Assembly: GCA_014190175.1 (NCBI GenBank)
Contig: BJFZ01000012.1
Coordinates: forward strand, 1 to 31,830
Origin: Actinomycetes bacterium
GTDB taxonomy: Bacteria; Actinomycetota; Actinomycetes; Nanopelagicales; Nanopelagicaceae
DNA: 31,830 nt
Direction: 5' to 3'
Part shown: positions 17,562 through 26,007 of the stretch, in pieces
Position numbering within the stretch: position 1 is the stretch's first letter
How the letters are laid out: each line of letters begins with the position of its first letter
Translations under genes and position numbers: made by a program
The notes under the pieces: model-generated
What the model was told of the DNA's origin: nothing
Database searches by the model: none
The model's input: the letters and a program-made list of their open reading frames with translations, nothing else

Positions 17562-18410
17562 CTAAGTACTTATGAGCGCTGCAACAAAAGCGGCCGCCTG
17601 GAAAGGCGCCAAATCGGAAATCGCCTCACCCGTGCCCACAAATTTGATCGGGGCACCAAGCTCACGCTCGATTGCAAAAGCGATCCCACCTTTTGCCGAA
17701 CCATCCAGCTTGGTTACAACTACTCCAGTAACTCCTACCGCCTGCGCAAAAATCTGCGCTTGGAATAGCCCATTTTGTCCGGTAGTTCCATCAATAACTA
17801 ATAAAACTTCTCCGACTGAGGTGCGTTTTTCGATTACCCGGCGAATTTTGGCTAATTCATCCATTAGGCCGGCTTGGGTGTGCAAACGCCCTGCGGTATC
17901 AATCAAAACAAAATCCGCACCAATTTCAAATCCCTTGGCCACTGCATCAAATGCGATTGCGGCTGGATCTGCTCCATCTTTTCCAGAAACTAATGTTGCT
18001 CCAGCATTTACTGCCCAAGTACTAACTTGCCCTGTAGCTGCTGCGCGAAAAGTATCTGCTGCTCCAATTACTACCTTATTGCCTGCTGCAGCTAAATAAT
18101 GTGCCAACTTTCCAACAGTGGTTGTTTTCCCAACCCCATTTACTCCGACAATTAAAATTACATTTGGATTTTGATTTTTTGCTAAATTTCGATCTCTGTC
18201 TTTGCCCAATAATTCAAGCAAGCCCTCTTCAAGAGACGCATTTAAATTTTTCTTCAATAATTCAACTAGTTCAACACTCAACTTTGGTCCAAGATCGCTA
18301 TTTATTAGTTGCTGCTCAATTTCATTCCAGTCAACATCAGCATTTGCACCAGGTTCGCGGCGCAACTTCGAAATTAAAGATGTTATTCCTGAAAACGAAA
18401 ACAGAGCCAT
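17562..18410 (-). CDS. ftsY: SRP receptor FtsY (NG domains, no long acidic domain)
   Basis: 282-aa SRP receptor GTPase, partner of Ffh at the membrane. G1 GVNGVGKTTTVGKLA (89-96), DTAGRLHTQAGLMDELAK, TKLDGSAKGG, and the C-terminal KFVGTGEAISDLAPF are all present. The protein begins almost directly with the N domain. Its first 18 residues (MALFSFSGITSLISKLRR) can form an amphipathic helix fit for membrane contact. The long acidic or transmembrane N-terminal part found in many actinobacteria and in E. coli is missing. ATG start at 18410, 3 nt after the smc stop. Confidence 0.96.
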   Translation of the reverse strand: MALFSFSGITSLISKLRREPGANADVDWNEIEQQLINSDLGPKLSVELVELLKKNLNASLEEGLLELLGKDRDRNLAKNQNPNVILIVGVNGVGKTTTVGKLAHYLAAAGNKVVIGAADTFRAAATGQVSTWAVNAGATLVSGKDGADPAAIAFDAVAKGFEIGADFVLIDTAGRLHTQAGLMDELAKIRRVIEKRTSVGEVLLVIDGTTGQNGLFQAQIFAQAVGVTGVVVTKLDGSAKGGIAFAIERELGAPIKFVGTGEAISDLAPFQAAAFVAALIST

Positions 18411-18413
18411 AAT

Positions 18414-21400
18414 TTAAGCGTTCTCGATTTCACGAATTCGTTGTGAAATTACTTGAGTGACGCCATCACCACGCATTGAAACTCCATAAAGTGAATCGGC
18501 AATCTCCATCGTTCTCTTTTGGTGAGTCACAACAATTAATTGCGAAGATGAGCGAAGTTCAGCCAGAACTTCAAGCAATCTTCCCAAGTTTGTATCATCT
18601 AGCGCGGCTTCAACCTCATCCAAAACATAAAACGGACTTGGGCGGGCTTTGAAGATCGCTATCAAAAGCGCGACAGCGGTTAAGGAGCGTTCTCCACCAG
18701 AGAGTAACGAAAGCCTTTTTATCCGCTTTCCTGGTGGTCTTGCTTCTACTTCAATTCCGGTCGTTAATAAATCTTCAGGATTAGTTAGTAATAACCGGCC
18801 TTCACCCCCAGGAAATAATCTTGGGAAAATCACTGCAAATTGACGCGCTGTCTCTTCATAGGCTTCACGGAAAATAATCTCCACGCGTTCATCTACTTCA
18901 CGCACAATTTCCAATAAATCACGTCTCGTTGCTTTCAAATCCTCTAGTTGATCTGTCAAATACTTTGACCGCTCCTCCAGAGCGGTGAACTCCTCAAGGG
19001 CTAATGGATTGATCTTTCCGAGCACCGCCAATGAGCGTTCTGCTGCAGCCAATCGTTTTTCTTGCTGGTCGCGGCGGTATGGAATCATTTCTGTTGCGAT
19101 AACTTGACCTTCATCATCAAGTACAAAGGTTGGAACGTCACGATCTGGTCCGTACTCAGCTAAGTGCGACTGAGATTCAATACCAAACTCCTCATAAACT
19201 TTTTCCTCTAATTGCTCAATCCGTAACTTCTGTTCGGCTCTGGCGATTTCATCACGATGCACGCTATCGGTAAGTGCTTCCATCTCAACTGCTAATTCCC
19301 GGTTTCTTGCCCTTGCTGCTAGCAATTCACCCTCACGCGCTACTCTTTTATTTTCTAATTCAGTGCGCTCATTCATTGCTTTAGTTAGTGAAAATTCAAT
19401 CTGAATTAACGCCTCATATGCAGTTTCAGCGATTGCTTGAGCCGTTATTGCACCTTTGGCTCGACTTTCGCGACGTGTTATAGCAATAACTTTTGAATCC
19501 CTTTCTGCCTGTGCTGATTTTTCAAGTTGCTCAGCGCGAGATGCTGTAGAATTGGCTCTTTCTTCACTTGTTCGAAGAGCTAAACGAGATTCCATTTCAA
19601 CACTTCGTGCAATCGCTACCGCTTCACGTTTGGTTTCAATTGCAGCAGTGTCAGGTTCAGCAAAATGTATTTGCTCAACTGGTTCGTTTTCAACATGGAT
19701 TAATTGATTGCCATGTTCTTCTAGCGCTTTTTGGGCCTCAGCAATTGCTGTGGCTAATCGTTCAGCTTCAGCTGATGCCGCACGAACATTTTGATTTGCT
19801 AACCCCATCTGTTCAGCAAGGGCTGCCATGTGCGCATCCGACTCATTTAATTGCGCAATACATTTTTCGAGATTTTCGCGCGCTGCCGCAGATTGAGTTT
19901 CTAGTGCGCTTATCTCAAAACGAAGTCTTTCTCCATTGTGCGTGAATTCCCTGAGCGACTTCTCGCTCTCGTCAATTATCGCGCGAAGCTCTATCAAACT
20001 TGACTCACTCTTAGATCCACCGACAACTAAATCGCGGCCAAGAATATCTCCGTCGCGAGTTACTACTCGCAAATCAGAATTACTTTGTAATAGTGTGTGA
20101 GCCAGTTGTAAATTTTCGACCACAACTGTATTTGCTAGGACATGAGATAACGAACGAACTAAACGTTCGCTTTTAATCAAATCAATTGCGCGGTAGGCGC
20201 CAGACGGAAGCGAGGCATTACCTTGATTTGAAATTGCCTCGATGGAGCCCATAACCAATATCTCGGCACGGCCACCATTCTCGCGTTTAAGTAAAGTTAG
20301 CGCATCTATAGCATCAGATAAACGTCCAACAACTACTGCATCTAAAAGCGAACCGAGTGCGGCCGTTATTGCGCTTTCCCAGCCAGCGGAAATTTCAATA
20401 AGTGAGGCAACAGAACCCAGCGCGTTAACTTCTGAAGAGGAACCCAAAAGGGCGGCTCCACCATCTCGTGAGTTAACACTTAACTTAAGAGCCTCAATTC
20501 GAGCTTCAACAGAGGATCTTGATCGTTCGCTGCCACGTTCGTTATCCCGCGCTTTTTCTAAAGTTGCTAGCACTTGATCTGACACTTTTTTCGCTTCTTG
20601 GTAAGCGCTATCCAAATGCGCTTCACCGGCATCAACTCCGGCGATCTCAGATTCACGTGTTGCAAATTCACGTTGGGCGACACTTACACGATTCAGTGCT
20701 TCATCTCGGTTTCGGGTTAATCTCTCAATTTCTGCTTCTCCAGCTTGAATTCTTGAGCGTAAAGAATTAACTCTGCCTTCGCGCCTGGCACTTCCTTCGC
20801 GCGCATCTGCAGCCTGTCGCAACGCTGAAGCCAATTGACTTTCTTGCGCAGTAAGAGCAGCTTCTGCTAATTGCAAATCTAAAGAAGCTTTCGCTAACGC
20901 GCTTTTCTGCAACAGCATTCCATCGCGAATTTTTCCTTCTTCAGCGCGAAGTTGTTTTGCTTCTGCATCCATCGCATCCGGATCGATTCCTGACGCTCTG
21001 ACCTCTTCGGAATCAGCAAGGAACCGAGCCCGTTCTGTTGCTAAATTTGCTGTCCCACGGAAACGCTCACGCAAACTGTTTAGTCGATAAAAATTTTCTT
21101 GGGCTCGGACTAAAATAGGTGCTTCGCGCAGTGATATGTCTTCTAACTCTTGTTCACGCTTTCTAGTTCTATTCAACTCGCCTTCAACATCACTTCGTCG
21201 ACTTCGTAAAACTGTTTCATCTTCTACATCTGCAGAGAGTGTTGAGCGCAGAGAAAGTAAATCATCGGCAAGTACGCGTAACTTCGCATCTCGTACATCT
21301 GCCTGAATAGTCGCTGCTCGTTTGGCAACCTCAGCCTGACGTCCAAGTGGTTTTAACTGCCTTCTTAATTCGGCTAACAAATCTTGGATTCTAGTAAAGT

Positions 21401-21959
21401 TTTGCTGCATCGAATCTAATTTGCGAAGTGCTTTCTCTTTACGTTTCCGATGTTTAAGAATTCCGGCGGCTTCCTCAATAAATGCACGTCGCTCTTCTGG
21501 ATTTGCAGACAAAATTGTGTCCAGCTGTCCTTGTCCAACAATCACATGCATTTCTCGGCCGATTCCACTATCACTTAATAATTCTTGGATATCTAGCAAA
21601 CGAGAACTCTCACCATTTATCTGATACTCACTAGTGCCGTTACGAAAAAGAATTCTTGAGATAGTTACTTCAGTAAAATCAATCGGCAATGCGCCATCAG
21701 TGTTGTCAATTGTTACGGCAACTTCTGCACGCCCAAGTGGAGCCCGTCCTGTAGTTCCGGCGAAAATTACATCTTCCATCTTTCCGCCACGCAAACTTTT
21801 TGCGCCTTGCTCGCCCATAACCCAGGTGAGCGCATCAATAATGTTGGATTTACCAGAACCGTTAGGGCCTACAACGCAGGTAATGCCAGGCTCAAATTGC
21901 AAGGTAGTGGCAGAGGCAAAGGATTTAAAACCTTTCAAGGTCAGGCTCTTCAAATACAT
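18414..21959 (-). CDS. smc: chromosome segregation protein SMC
   Basis: 1181-aa SMC ATPase of the bacterial condensin that compacts and separates chromosomes with ScpA and ScpB (not in this window). N-terminal Walker A GPNGSGKS (31-38) and Q-loop WVMGEQ; long coiled coil; flexible hinge around residues 500-640 (NALGSVASLIEISAGWESAI, then RVVTRDGDILGRDLVVGGS); second coiled coil; C-terminal signature LSGGERS (from about 1086) and Walker B FYVLDEVEAALDD (about 1110). Length is standard. ATG start with AGGAGG at 21967-21972, 7 nt upstream, the best ribosome-binding site of the region. It is directly followed by ftsY, as in other actinobacteria. Confidence 0.98.
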   Translation of the reverse strand: MYLKSLTLKGFKSFASATTLQFEPGITCVVGPNGSGKSNIIDALTWVMGEQGAKSLRGGKMEDVIFAGTTGRAPLGRAEVAVTIDNTDGALPIDFTEVTISRILFRNGTSEYQINGESSRLLDIQELLSDSGIGREMHVIVGQGQLDTILSANPEERRAFIEEAAGILKHRKRKEKALRKLDSMQQNFTRIQDLLAELRRQLKPLGRQAEVAKRAATIQADVRDAKLRVLADDLLSLRSTLSADVEDETVLRSRRSDVEGELNRTRKREQELEDISLREAPILVRAQENFYRLNSLRERFRGTANLATERARFLADSEEVRASGIDPDAMDAEAKQLRAEEGKIRDGMLLQKSALAKASLDLQLAEAALTAQESQLASALRQAADAREGSARREGRVNSLRSRIQAGEAEIERLTRNRDEALNRVSVAQREFATRESEIAGVDAGEAHLDSAYQEAKKVSDQVLATLEKARDNERGSERSRSSVEARIEALKLSVNSRDGGAALLGSSSEVNALGSVASLIEISAGWESAITAALGSLLDAVVVGRLSDAIDALTLLKRENGGRAEILVMGSIEAISNQGNASLPSGAYRAIDLIKSERLVRSLSHVLANTVVVENLQLAHTLLQSNSDLRVVTRDGDILGRDLVVGGSKSESSLIELRAIIDESEKSLREFTHNGERLRFEISALETQSAAARENLEKCIAQLNESDAHMAALAEQMGLANQNVRAASAEAERLATAIAEAQKALEEHGNQLIHVENEPVEQIHFAEPDTAAIETKREAVAIARSVEMESRLALRTSEERANSTASRAEQLEKSAQAERDSKVIAITRRESRAKGAITAQAIAETAYEALIQIEFSLTKAMNERTELENKRVAREGELLAARARNRELAVEMEALTDSVHRDEIARAEQKLRIEQLEEKVYEEFGIESQSHLAEYGPDRDVPTFVLDDEGQVIATEMIPYRRDQQEKRLAAAERSLAVLGKINPLALEEFTALEERSKYLTDQLEDLKATRRDLLEIVREVDERVEIIFREAYEETARQFAVIFPRLFPGGEGRLLLTNPEDLLTTGIEVEARPPGKRIKRLSLLSGGERSLTAVALLIAIFKARPSPFYVLDEVEAALDDTNLGRLLEVLAELRSSSQLIVVTHQKRTMEIADSLYGVSMRGDGVTQVISQRIREIENA

Positions 21960-22067
21960 CTACTGACCTCCTTTTTCTGGCTAACCCTGTCTGGCTCTCC
22001 GAAACGCTGCGCTTACGCAGGGGCAAACCTACCCTTAGCCCATATCTAACTAGTGGATCTAGCCCAG
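21960..22067 (-). promoter_or_regulatory. mutM-smc intergenic region with a short hairpin
   Basis: 108-nt gap after the mutM stop. It holds a perfect stem CTGCG/CGCAG with a 4-nt loop at 22007-22020 and the strong AGGAGG of smc at 21967-21972. A TAGATA/GATATG stretch near 22041-22048 could serve as a -10 element for an smc promoter, but no good -35 is seen. Many actinobacteria carry a small acylphosphatase gene at this point; no such frame exists here. Confidence 0.35.
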
Positions 22068-22910
22068 TTAACCTACTTTTAGTTGGCACTTACTGCAGAA
22101 ATGGCTGTATCTCCCCATAAATCTGGCTTTAGTGATCAAGCCGCGGCATTTTGGCCGTGGGCAAGGGGCGCCGTTTTGGCCATAAGCGGCAAGTGAGCGA
22201 TCAAAATAACCACTTTCGCCATTTACATTTACATACAAATCATCAAAGGAGGTTCCACCAGCTTCAATCGCCTGACTCATCACCTCTTTGCATTTATCGA
22301 TTATCTTCACAATTTGTGTAGGAGTTAAATCTTTGCCGATCTGCTGTGGGTGAATTTTTGCGCGCCATAACGCTTCATCGGCGTAAATATTTCCAACTCC
22401 ACTCATAACCCCTTGGTTGAGTAGTAATTTTTTTACCTCAGAATTACTTTTTCTGATTTTTTCAACTACTACTTTTTGCTGGTACTCCGATTCAAATACA
22501 TCAGGGGCAATGTTCTTAACGCTTTTTGGAATGCCACCTTCAAGATCATCTAAAGTCATATGACCAAAGGTGCGTTGGTCTACAAAATGAATCTCTTTAT
22601 CTATTTTTTCAATTAATAATCGGACTCGTAGATGTTTATGTGGCGGATCCACAACATTCGGTAATAGAACTTGACCGCTCATGCCCAAGTGAATTATCAA
22701 CGCTTGATTATTGTCTAGCAGCAACCACATATATTTTCCACGACGGTCAACTTTTGTAATTTTTCGTCCTGGCAGGACTTTTCGTAAATCGTAAGTTTTG
22801 TTATTTCTTACTGCTCGTGAATGTAAGATTTCTACATTGGAAATTTTCCATCCGATTATCCATTTTTCTAGACCACTTCGAACTGTTTCAACTTCTGGTA
22901 ATTCAGGCAT
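22068..22910 (-). CDS. mutM: formamidopyrimidine-DNA glycosylase (Fpg/MutM)
   Basis: 280-aa base-excision repair enzyme that removes 8-oxoguanine and formamidopyrimidines and cleaves the abasic site. N-terminal catalytic Pro2 and Glu3 in MPELPEVETV; Lys59 in RRGKYMW; helix-two-turn-helix around LLNQGVMSGVGNIYADEALW; and the C-terminal four-Cys zinc finger (C-x4-C in CPRPKC, C-x2-C in CSKC) with GRYSHFC. The intact PELPE start and zinc finger separate it from Nei-type proteins lacking the finger. ATG start at 22910, 8 nt after the rnc stop. Confidence 0.97.
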   Translation of the reverse strand: MPELPEVETVRSGLEKWIIGWKISNVEILHSRAVRNNKTYDLRKVLPGRKITKVDRRGKYMWLLLDNNQALIIHLGMSGQVLLPNVVDPPHKHLRVRLLIEKIDKEIHFVDQRTFGHMTLDDLEGGIPKSVKNIAPDVFESEYQQKVVVEKIRKSNSEVKKLLLNQGVMSGVGNIYADEALWRAKIHPQQIGKDLTPTQIVKIIDKCKEVMSQAIEAGGTSFDDLYVNVNGESGYFDRSLAAYGQNGAPCPRPKCRGLITKARFMGRYSHFCSKCQLKVG

Positions 22911-22918
22911 TATTTAAA

Positions 22919-23599
22919 TTATTCGCTCTCACTTAACAAAGATTCATACGCCTTGGTTGCTGCAATCTGTTCGGCTTCTCTCTTACTCTTGCCGTATCCT
23001 TCTCCAGCAACTTTCCCAGAGAGTAAAACCTGGGCGATGAAACTCTTGTCGTGGTCAGGCCCTGATTCGGTAATTGAATATTCAGGAGCGTTTTTACCTC
23101 GGGCTGCAACTAACTCTTGAAGCGCGGTCTTTCCATCAAGGCCGGCACCCTTATTTATGGCTTCATCAATTGCTGGATTTAATAACATTAAAATAATCTG
23201 CTCAGCCTTTGCAAATCCTTCTGATAAATAGATTGCTCCAATTAATGCTTCAAGTGTGTCGGCCAAGATCGATGCTTTATCGCGACCGGCTGTTACTTCC
23301 TCACCTTTGCCAAGTCGAATATATTTTCCAAGTTCTAAATTACGTGCAACATCGGCGAGCGCTTTAGTGTTCACAATTCCCGAACGAAGTGGACTTAGCC
23401 GACTTTCTGGCAAATCAGGAAATCGTTTATAAAGTTCATCGGTAACAATTAATCCCAATACGCTATCGCCAAGAAATTCAAGTCTTTCATTAGTTGGCAA
23501 ACCACCTGATTCATAAGCAAACGAGCGGTGCGTCAATGCAACTTCAAGTAAATCTAAATTAATGTTTGCGCCGATCTTTGCGCAAAGCTGGGCGAGCAT
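22919..23599 (-). CDS. rnc: ribonuclease III
   Basis: 226-aa double-strand-specific RNase that processes rRNA precursors and structured mRNAs. Catalytic signature NERLEFLGDSVLGL and the second acidic site ADTLEALIGAIYL are present, followed by a double-stranded-RNA-binding domain (DGKTALQELVAARGK, then GEGYGKSKREAEQIAATKA). Length is normal. ATG at 23599 overlaps the rpmF stop (TAATG), so its translation probably depends on rpmF. Confidence 0.97.
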   Translation of the reverse strand: MLAQLCAKIGANINLDLLEVALTHRSFAYESGGLPTNERLEFLGDSVLGLIVTDELYKRFPDLPESRLSPLRSGIVNTKALADVARNLELGKYIRLGKGEEVTAGRDKASILADTLEALIGAIYLSEGFAKAEQIILMLLNPAIDEAINKGAGLDGKTALQELVAARGKNAPEYSITESGPDHDKSFIAQVLLSGKVAGEGYGKSKREAEQIAATKAYESLLSESE

Positions 23600-23772
23600 T
23601 AGACGTTAAGGACGTTGCGGTCCCGATAAGTGCCACAGGTTGAACATGCGATATGTTGCAAACGAGGTTGGCGACATTGTTCGCATTCAACGGTATTTGC
23701 AGCCGTGGTAAACCATTGACTACGACGCATGCGAGTGCGGGCCCTTGATAACTTCCGCTTTGGTACTGGCAT
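23599..23772 (-). CDS. rpmF: 50S ribosomal protein L32
   Basis: 57-aa protein read directly from the sequence. It starts MPVPKRKLSRARTRMRRSQW, the standard L32 N-terminus, and has a four-Cys zinc site: C-x2-C at 30-33 (CEQC) and C-x2-C at 43-46 (CSTC), followed by GTYRDRNVLNV at the end. All four Cys are kept, so it is the zinc-binding (C+) form. A GAGGAG lies 7 nt before the ATG at 23772. It stands between yceD and rnc, the usual actinobacterial place, and its stop overlaps the rnc start. Confidence 0.96.
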   Translation of the reverse strand: MPVPKRKLSRARTRMRRSQWFTTAANTVECEQCRQPRLQHIACSTCGTYRDRNVLNV

Positions 23773-23862
23773 TGCCAACTCCTCTAAAAAATAAAGATCT
23801 AGATCGAACTTGTTTCTGGCCCTTCGGAACCGGTCCGAAGTCAGGGGGAAAGTATCCCCTAA
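23773..23862 (-). promoter_or_regulatory. yceD-rpmF intergenic hairpins
   Basis: 90-nt gap with two inverted repeats: CTTCGGA/TCCGAAG with a 5-nt loop (23822-23840), and GGGG/CCCC with a 7-nt loop (23845-23859) directly after the yceD stop. No U-run follows the longer stem, so it is not a standard intrinsic terminator. It could be an rpmF leader structure or an RNase III site, which would be notable next to rnc. The rpmF Shine-Dalgarno sequence lies at the downstream end. Confidence 0.45.
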
Positions 23863-24402
23863 CTACTCCTTTTTCGGGAAATCGAGCAGATTCCCGAGTG
23901 CGCTCCAACGGGGGTCGACCACCTCATGGCTATGGGCGCCATCAGTTAACCGCTCCCCACACTCTGGGCACAGGCCAAGGCAACTCTCAGAACAATGCGG
24001 GGCTAGGGGTAAATCCAGACAGATCGCATCAACAATTGGAGCCAAGATATCGATCTGATCATCAGTAACCAGAAGTGGCAACTCCTCATCCTCTTCAAGA
24101 TCTGCGGGTGGCTCAAAATGGAAAAGCTCTTGCACGGTGGCGAATAGTTCTAAACGAATTGGATCTAAGCATCTAACGCATTCTCCAGTTGCATCTGCTT
24201 CTATCTCTACGGTTAGGAGAGCGCCAGTTGATACCGCTTCAACTCTTCCCAATATTGAAAACTCTGAACCAATTTCAGCGCCAATGATGTCGATTCCAAT
24301 TCGCTCATTTAATGGAAAAAGTAAATCCACCTCAATTTTTTCGCCAGGGTGGCGCTTTAACTCATTTAAAGAAATTATGAATTTTGGGTTAGGTGTAATC
24401 AT
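23863..24402 (-). CDS. YceD/DUF177 family protein
   Basis: 179-aa DUF177 protein. The family is tied to 23S rRNA accumulation and almost always sits just before rpmF. Visible: N-terminal FIISLNELKRHPGEK, the GRVEAVSTGALLTVEIEADATGECVRCLDP strand region, an acidic loop (DLEEDEELPLL), and the Cys motif CSESCLGLCPECG followed by DPRWSALGNLL. The Cys pairs (CVRC, CPEC) may bind metal. The catalytic or binding role is not established. ATG start at 24402, 22 nt after the sepIVA-like gene. Confidence 0.93.
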   Translation of the reverse strand: MITPNPKFIISLNELKRHPGEKIEVDLLFPLNERIGIDIIGAEIGSEFSILGRVEAVSTGALLTVEIEADATGECVRCLDPIRLELFATVQELFHFEPPADLEEDEELPLLVTDDQIDILAPIVDAICLDLPLAPHCSESCLGLCPECGERLTDGAHSHEVVDPRWSALGNLLDFPKKE

Positions 24403-24424
24403 TTAAGTTGCCCGCGATTACTCT

Positions 24425-24904
24425 TTAGGACTCAGCTAATTGAGAAAGTACGTCGTTTTCGCTAGCACCAGCAATTCGCTCGCGTCCCTTAGCAATTGCA
24501 TCCATGGTTTTAGTCAAAATTACTTCAAGAGTTGCAAGTCTGGAGTCGATATATGCATCCACTTCTTGACTCTTCTCATCTGCTGCAGTGTGTGCTTCAT
24601 GTAATACGCGTTCTGCCTCAGCCCGAGCCTCTATGACAATTTGGGTTTGCTCAATCATTTGAGCAACTTCTTCTCGAGCCATCTCTACTAATTTTTCAGA
24701 ACTTTCGCGTCCTTGCTCGATGAGCGAATCTCTGTCTAGTAAAACTTGTTGCGCTGCTTCTAGATCTGTTGGAAGTGAGCCGCGAACTTCATCAAGAATT
24801 CCTAACAACTCACCACGATGCAAGACGCATGATGCGCTCAATGGAACAGCGCGAGCCTCTTCAACCATAGTTATGGCATTTTGTAGTCGATCAAGTGAGT
24901 CCAT
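24425..24904 (-). CDS. SepIVA/DivIVA-like coiled-coil protein
   Basis: 159 aa, mostly helical with a long charged coiled coil from about residue 45 to 125 (EAAQQVLLDRDSLIEQGRE, AREEVAQMIEQTQIV, ARAEAERVLHEAH). No membrane segment. In mycobacteria the gene at this position, between coaD and the DUF177 gene (Rv2927c), is SepIVA, a DivIVA-domain septum factor. Position, length and coiled coil match; sequence alone would only say coiled-coil protein, with ATP-synthase b-subunit-like or DivIVA-like as alternatives. The ATG at 24904 overlaps the coaD stop (TAATG). A role in septation or envelope growth is inferred from synteny. Confidence 0.8.
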   Translation of the reverse strand: MDSLDRLQNAITMVEEARAVPLSASCVLHRGELLGILDEVRGSLPTDLEAAQQVLLDRDSLIEQGRESSEKLVEMAREEVAQMIEQTQIVIEARAEAERVLHEAHTAADEKSQEVDAYIDSRLATLEVILTKTMDAIAKGRERIAGASENDVLSQLAES

Positions 24905-25422
24905 TAGCGACCTGCACTTTCATCTTTGCCGTCGGGGTTATTCTTAATTTTCGCCAAGCGAGCCAACATTAGCTCAAGAACGGTTTTAGGAAGATGCGCT
25001 GAAACATCTCCTCCATAAGTTGCGATCTCTTTAACAAGTGATGATGATAAAAATGAGTACTGCGGTCTGGTCGCCATAAATAGAGTTTCAACGCCAGCTA
25101 GTTCTTGATTCATCTGGGCCATCTGTAATTCATAATCAAAATCACTGACCGCGCGCAAACCTTTAACGATTGCAGAGATGGAATTGGCACGGCAGTAATC
25201 AACTAGCAATCCACTCCACGAATCCACTGTTACATTTTTTAACCCTTTTACAGTCTCATTGATCATCGCGATTCGCTCATCAACGGTGAACAACGAGGAT
25301 TTCTCTCTATTCACCAAGACTGCGATTACAACCTCATCGTAAATTTCACTTGCCCGTCCGATGATGTCCAGGTGTCCATGTGTAATCGGATCAAATGAGC
25401 CAGGGCAAACTACGCGCTTCAT
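24904..25422 (-). CDS. coaD: phosphopantetheine adenylyltransferase
   Basis: 172-aa PPAT, catalysing the fourth step of coenzyme A synthesis (4'-phosphopantetheine plus ATP to dephospho-CoA). The nucleotidyltransferase motif T-x-G-H is at 14-17 within CPGSFDPITHGHLDIIGRA. Also conserved are VKGLRAVSDFDYELQMAQMN, LFMATRPQYSFLSSSLVKEI, and GGDVSAHLP. Length is slightly above the usual 160 because of a C-terminal tail. The ATG overlaps the rsmD stop by 4 nt (ATGA). rsmD-coaD pairing is standard in bacteria. Confidence 0.97.
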   Translation of the reverse strand: MKRVVCPGSFDPITHGHLDIIGRASEIYDEVVIAVLVNREKSSLFTVDERIAMINETVKGLKNVTVDSWSGLLVDYCRANSISAIVKGLRAVSDFDYELQMAQMNQELAGVETLFMATRPQYSFLSSSLVKEIATYGGDVSAHLPKTVLELMLARLAKIKNNPDGKDESAGR

Positions 25423-25991
25423 AGGGACACGTTAGCGAAGTAGACCAGTGCTTCGCCATATTTACGCTCCTTTGCAGCGGTAAATCCGGCTGGCCAAGCA
25501 AATGGAGAATTTCTTGATGGGCGCTCTACTGCCACAATCGCTGCTGGGGCTAATAAAGAAGAGGTTGTCAAAGCAGTTAAAATATTTTCAATATCTTCAT
25601 TTGTAAATTCATAAGGTGGATCCAGAAAAATCACATTAAACGGATTTCCGGAAGCTGATCTAATAAATGTATTTACTGCACCCCCATGGGCGCGAAATTT
25701 TCCAAGTTCAACTAAACCTCTGGAAACAATTTCAAAATTATCACGGCAAACTTGTAATGCTTGCGGATCCTTTTCAACAGATTCAACTACTTCGGCACCT
25801 CGAGAAAGTGCTTCTAATCCAACTGCGCCTGTGCCGGCAAATAGATCAAGGAATGCAACGCCATCCCAAGTTCCAAGTTCAGAGGTTAGTGAAGAGAAAA
25901 TTCCTTCGCGGGCACGATCTGAAGTTGGTCTTGTAATATTTGCAGGCGTTAATAAATTTCGACCTCGCGCGGTTCCGGCAATGATTCTCAT
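25419..25991 (-). CDS. rsmD: 16S rRNA (guanine-966-N2)-methyltransferase RsmD
   Basis: 190-aa SAM-dependent methyltransferase that makes m2G966 in 16S rRNA. N-terminal RIIAGTARGRNL and RPTSDRAREGIFSSL are family signatures; SAM-binding FLDLFAGTGAVGLEALSRGA; catalytic DPPY in VIFLDPPYE. ATG start at 25991, 16 nt after the recG stop. It overlaps coaD by 4 nt. Confidence 0.96.
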   Translation of the reverse strand: MRIIAGTARGRNLLTPANITRPTSDRAREGIFSSLTSELGTWDGVAFLDLFAGTGAVGLEALSRGAEVVESVEKDPQALQVCRDNFEIVSRGLVELGKFRAHGGAVNTFIRSASGNPFNVIFLDPPYEFTNEDIENILTALTTSSLLAPAAIVAVERPSRNSPFAWPAGFTAAKERKYGEALVYFANVSL

Positions 25992-26007
25992 CTTCTATTC
26001 ACCTTAA

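Noticed and set aside
23822..23840. Intrinsic terminator after yceD
   Set aside because: The 7-bp stem is good but no U-run follows on the minus strand, and rpmF must be expressed.
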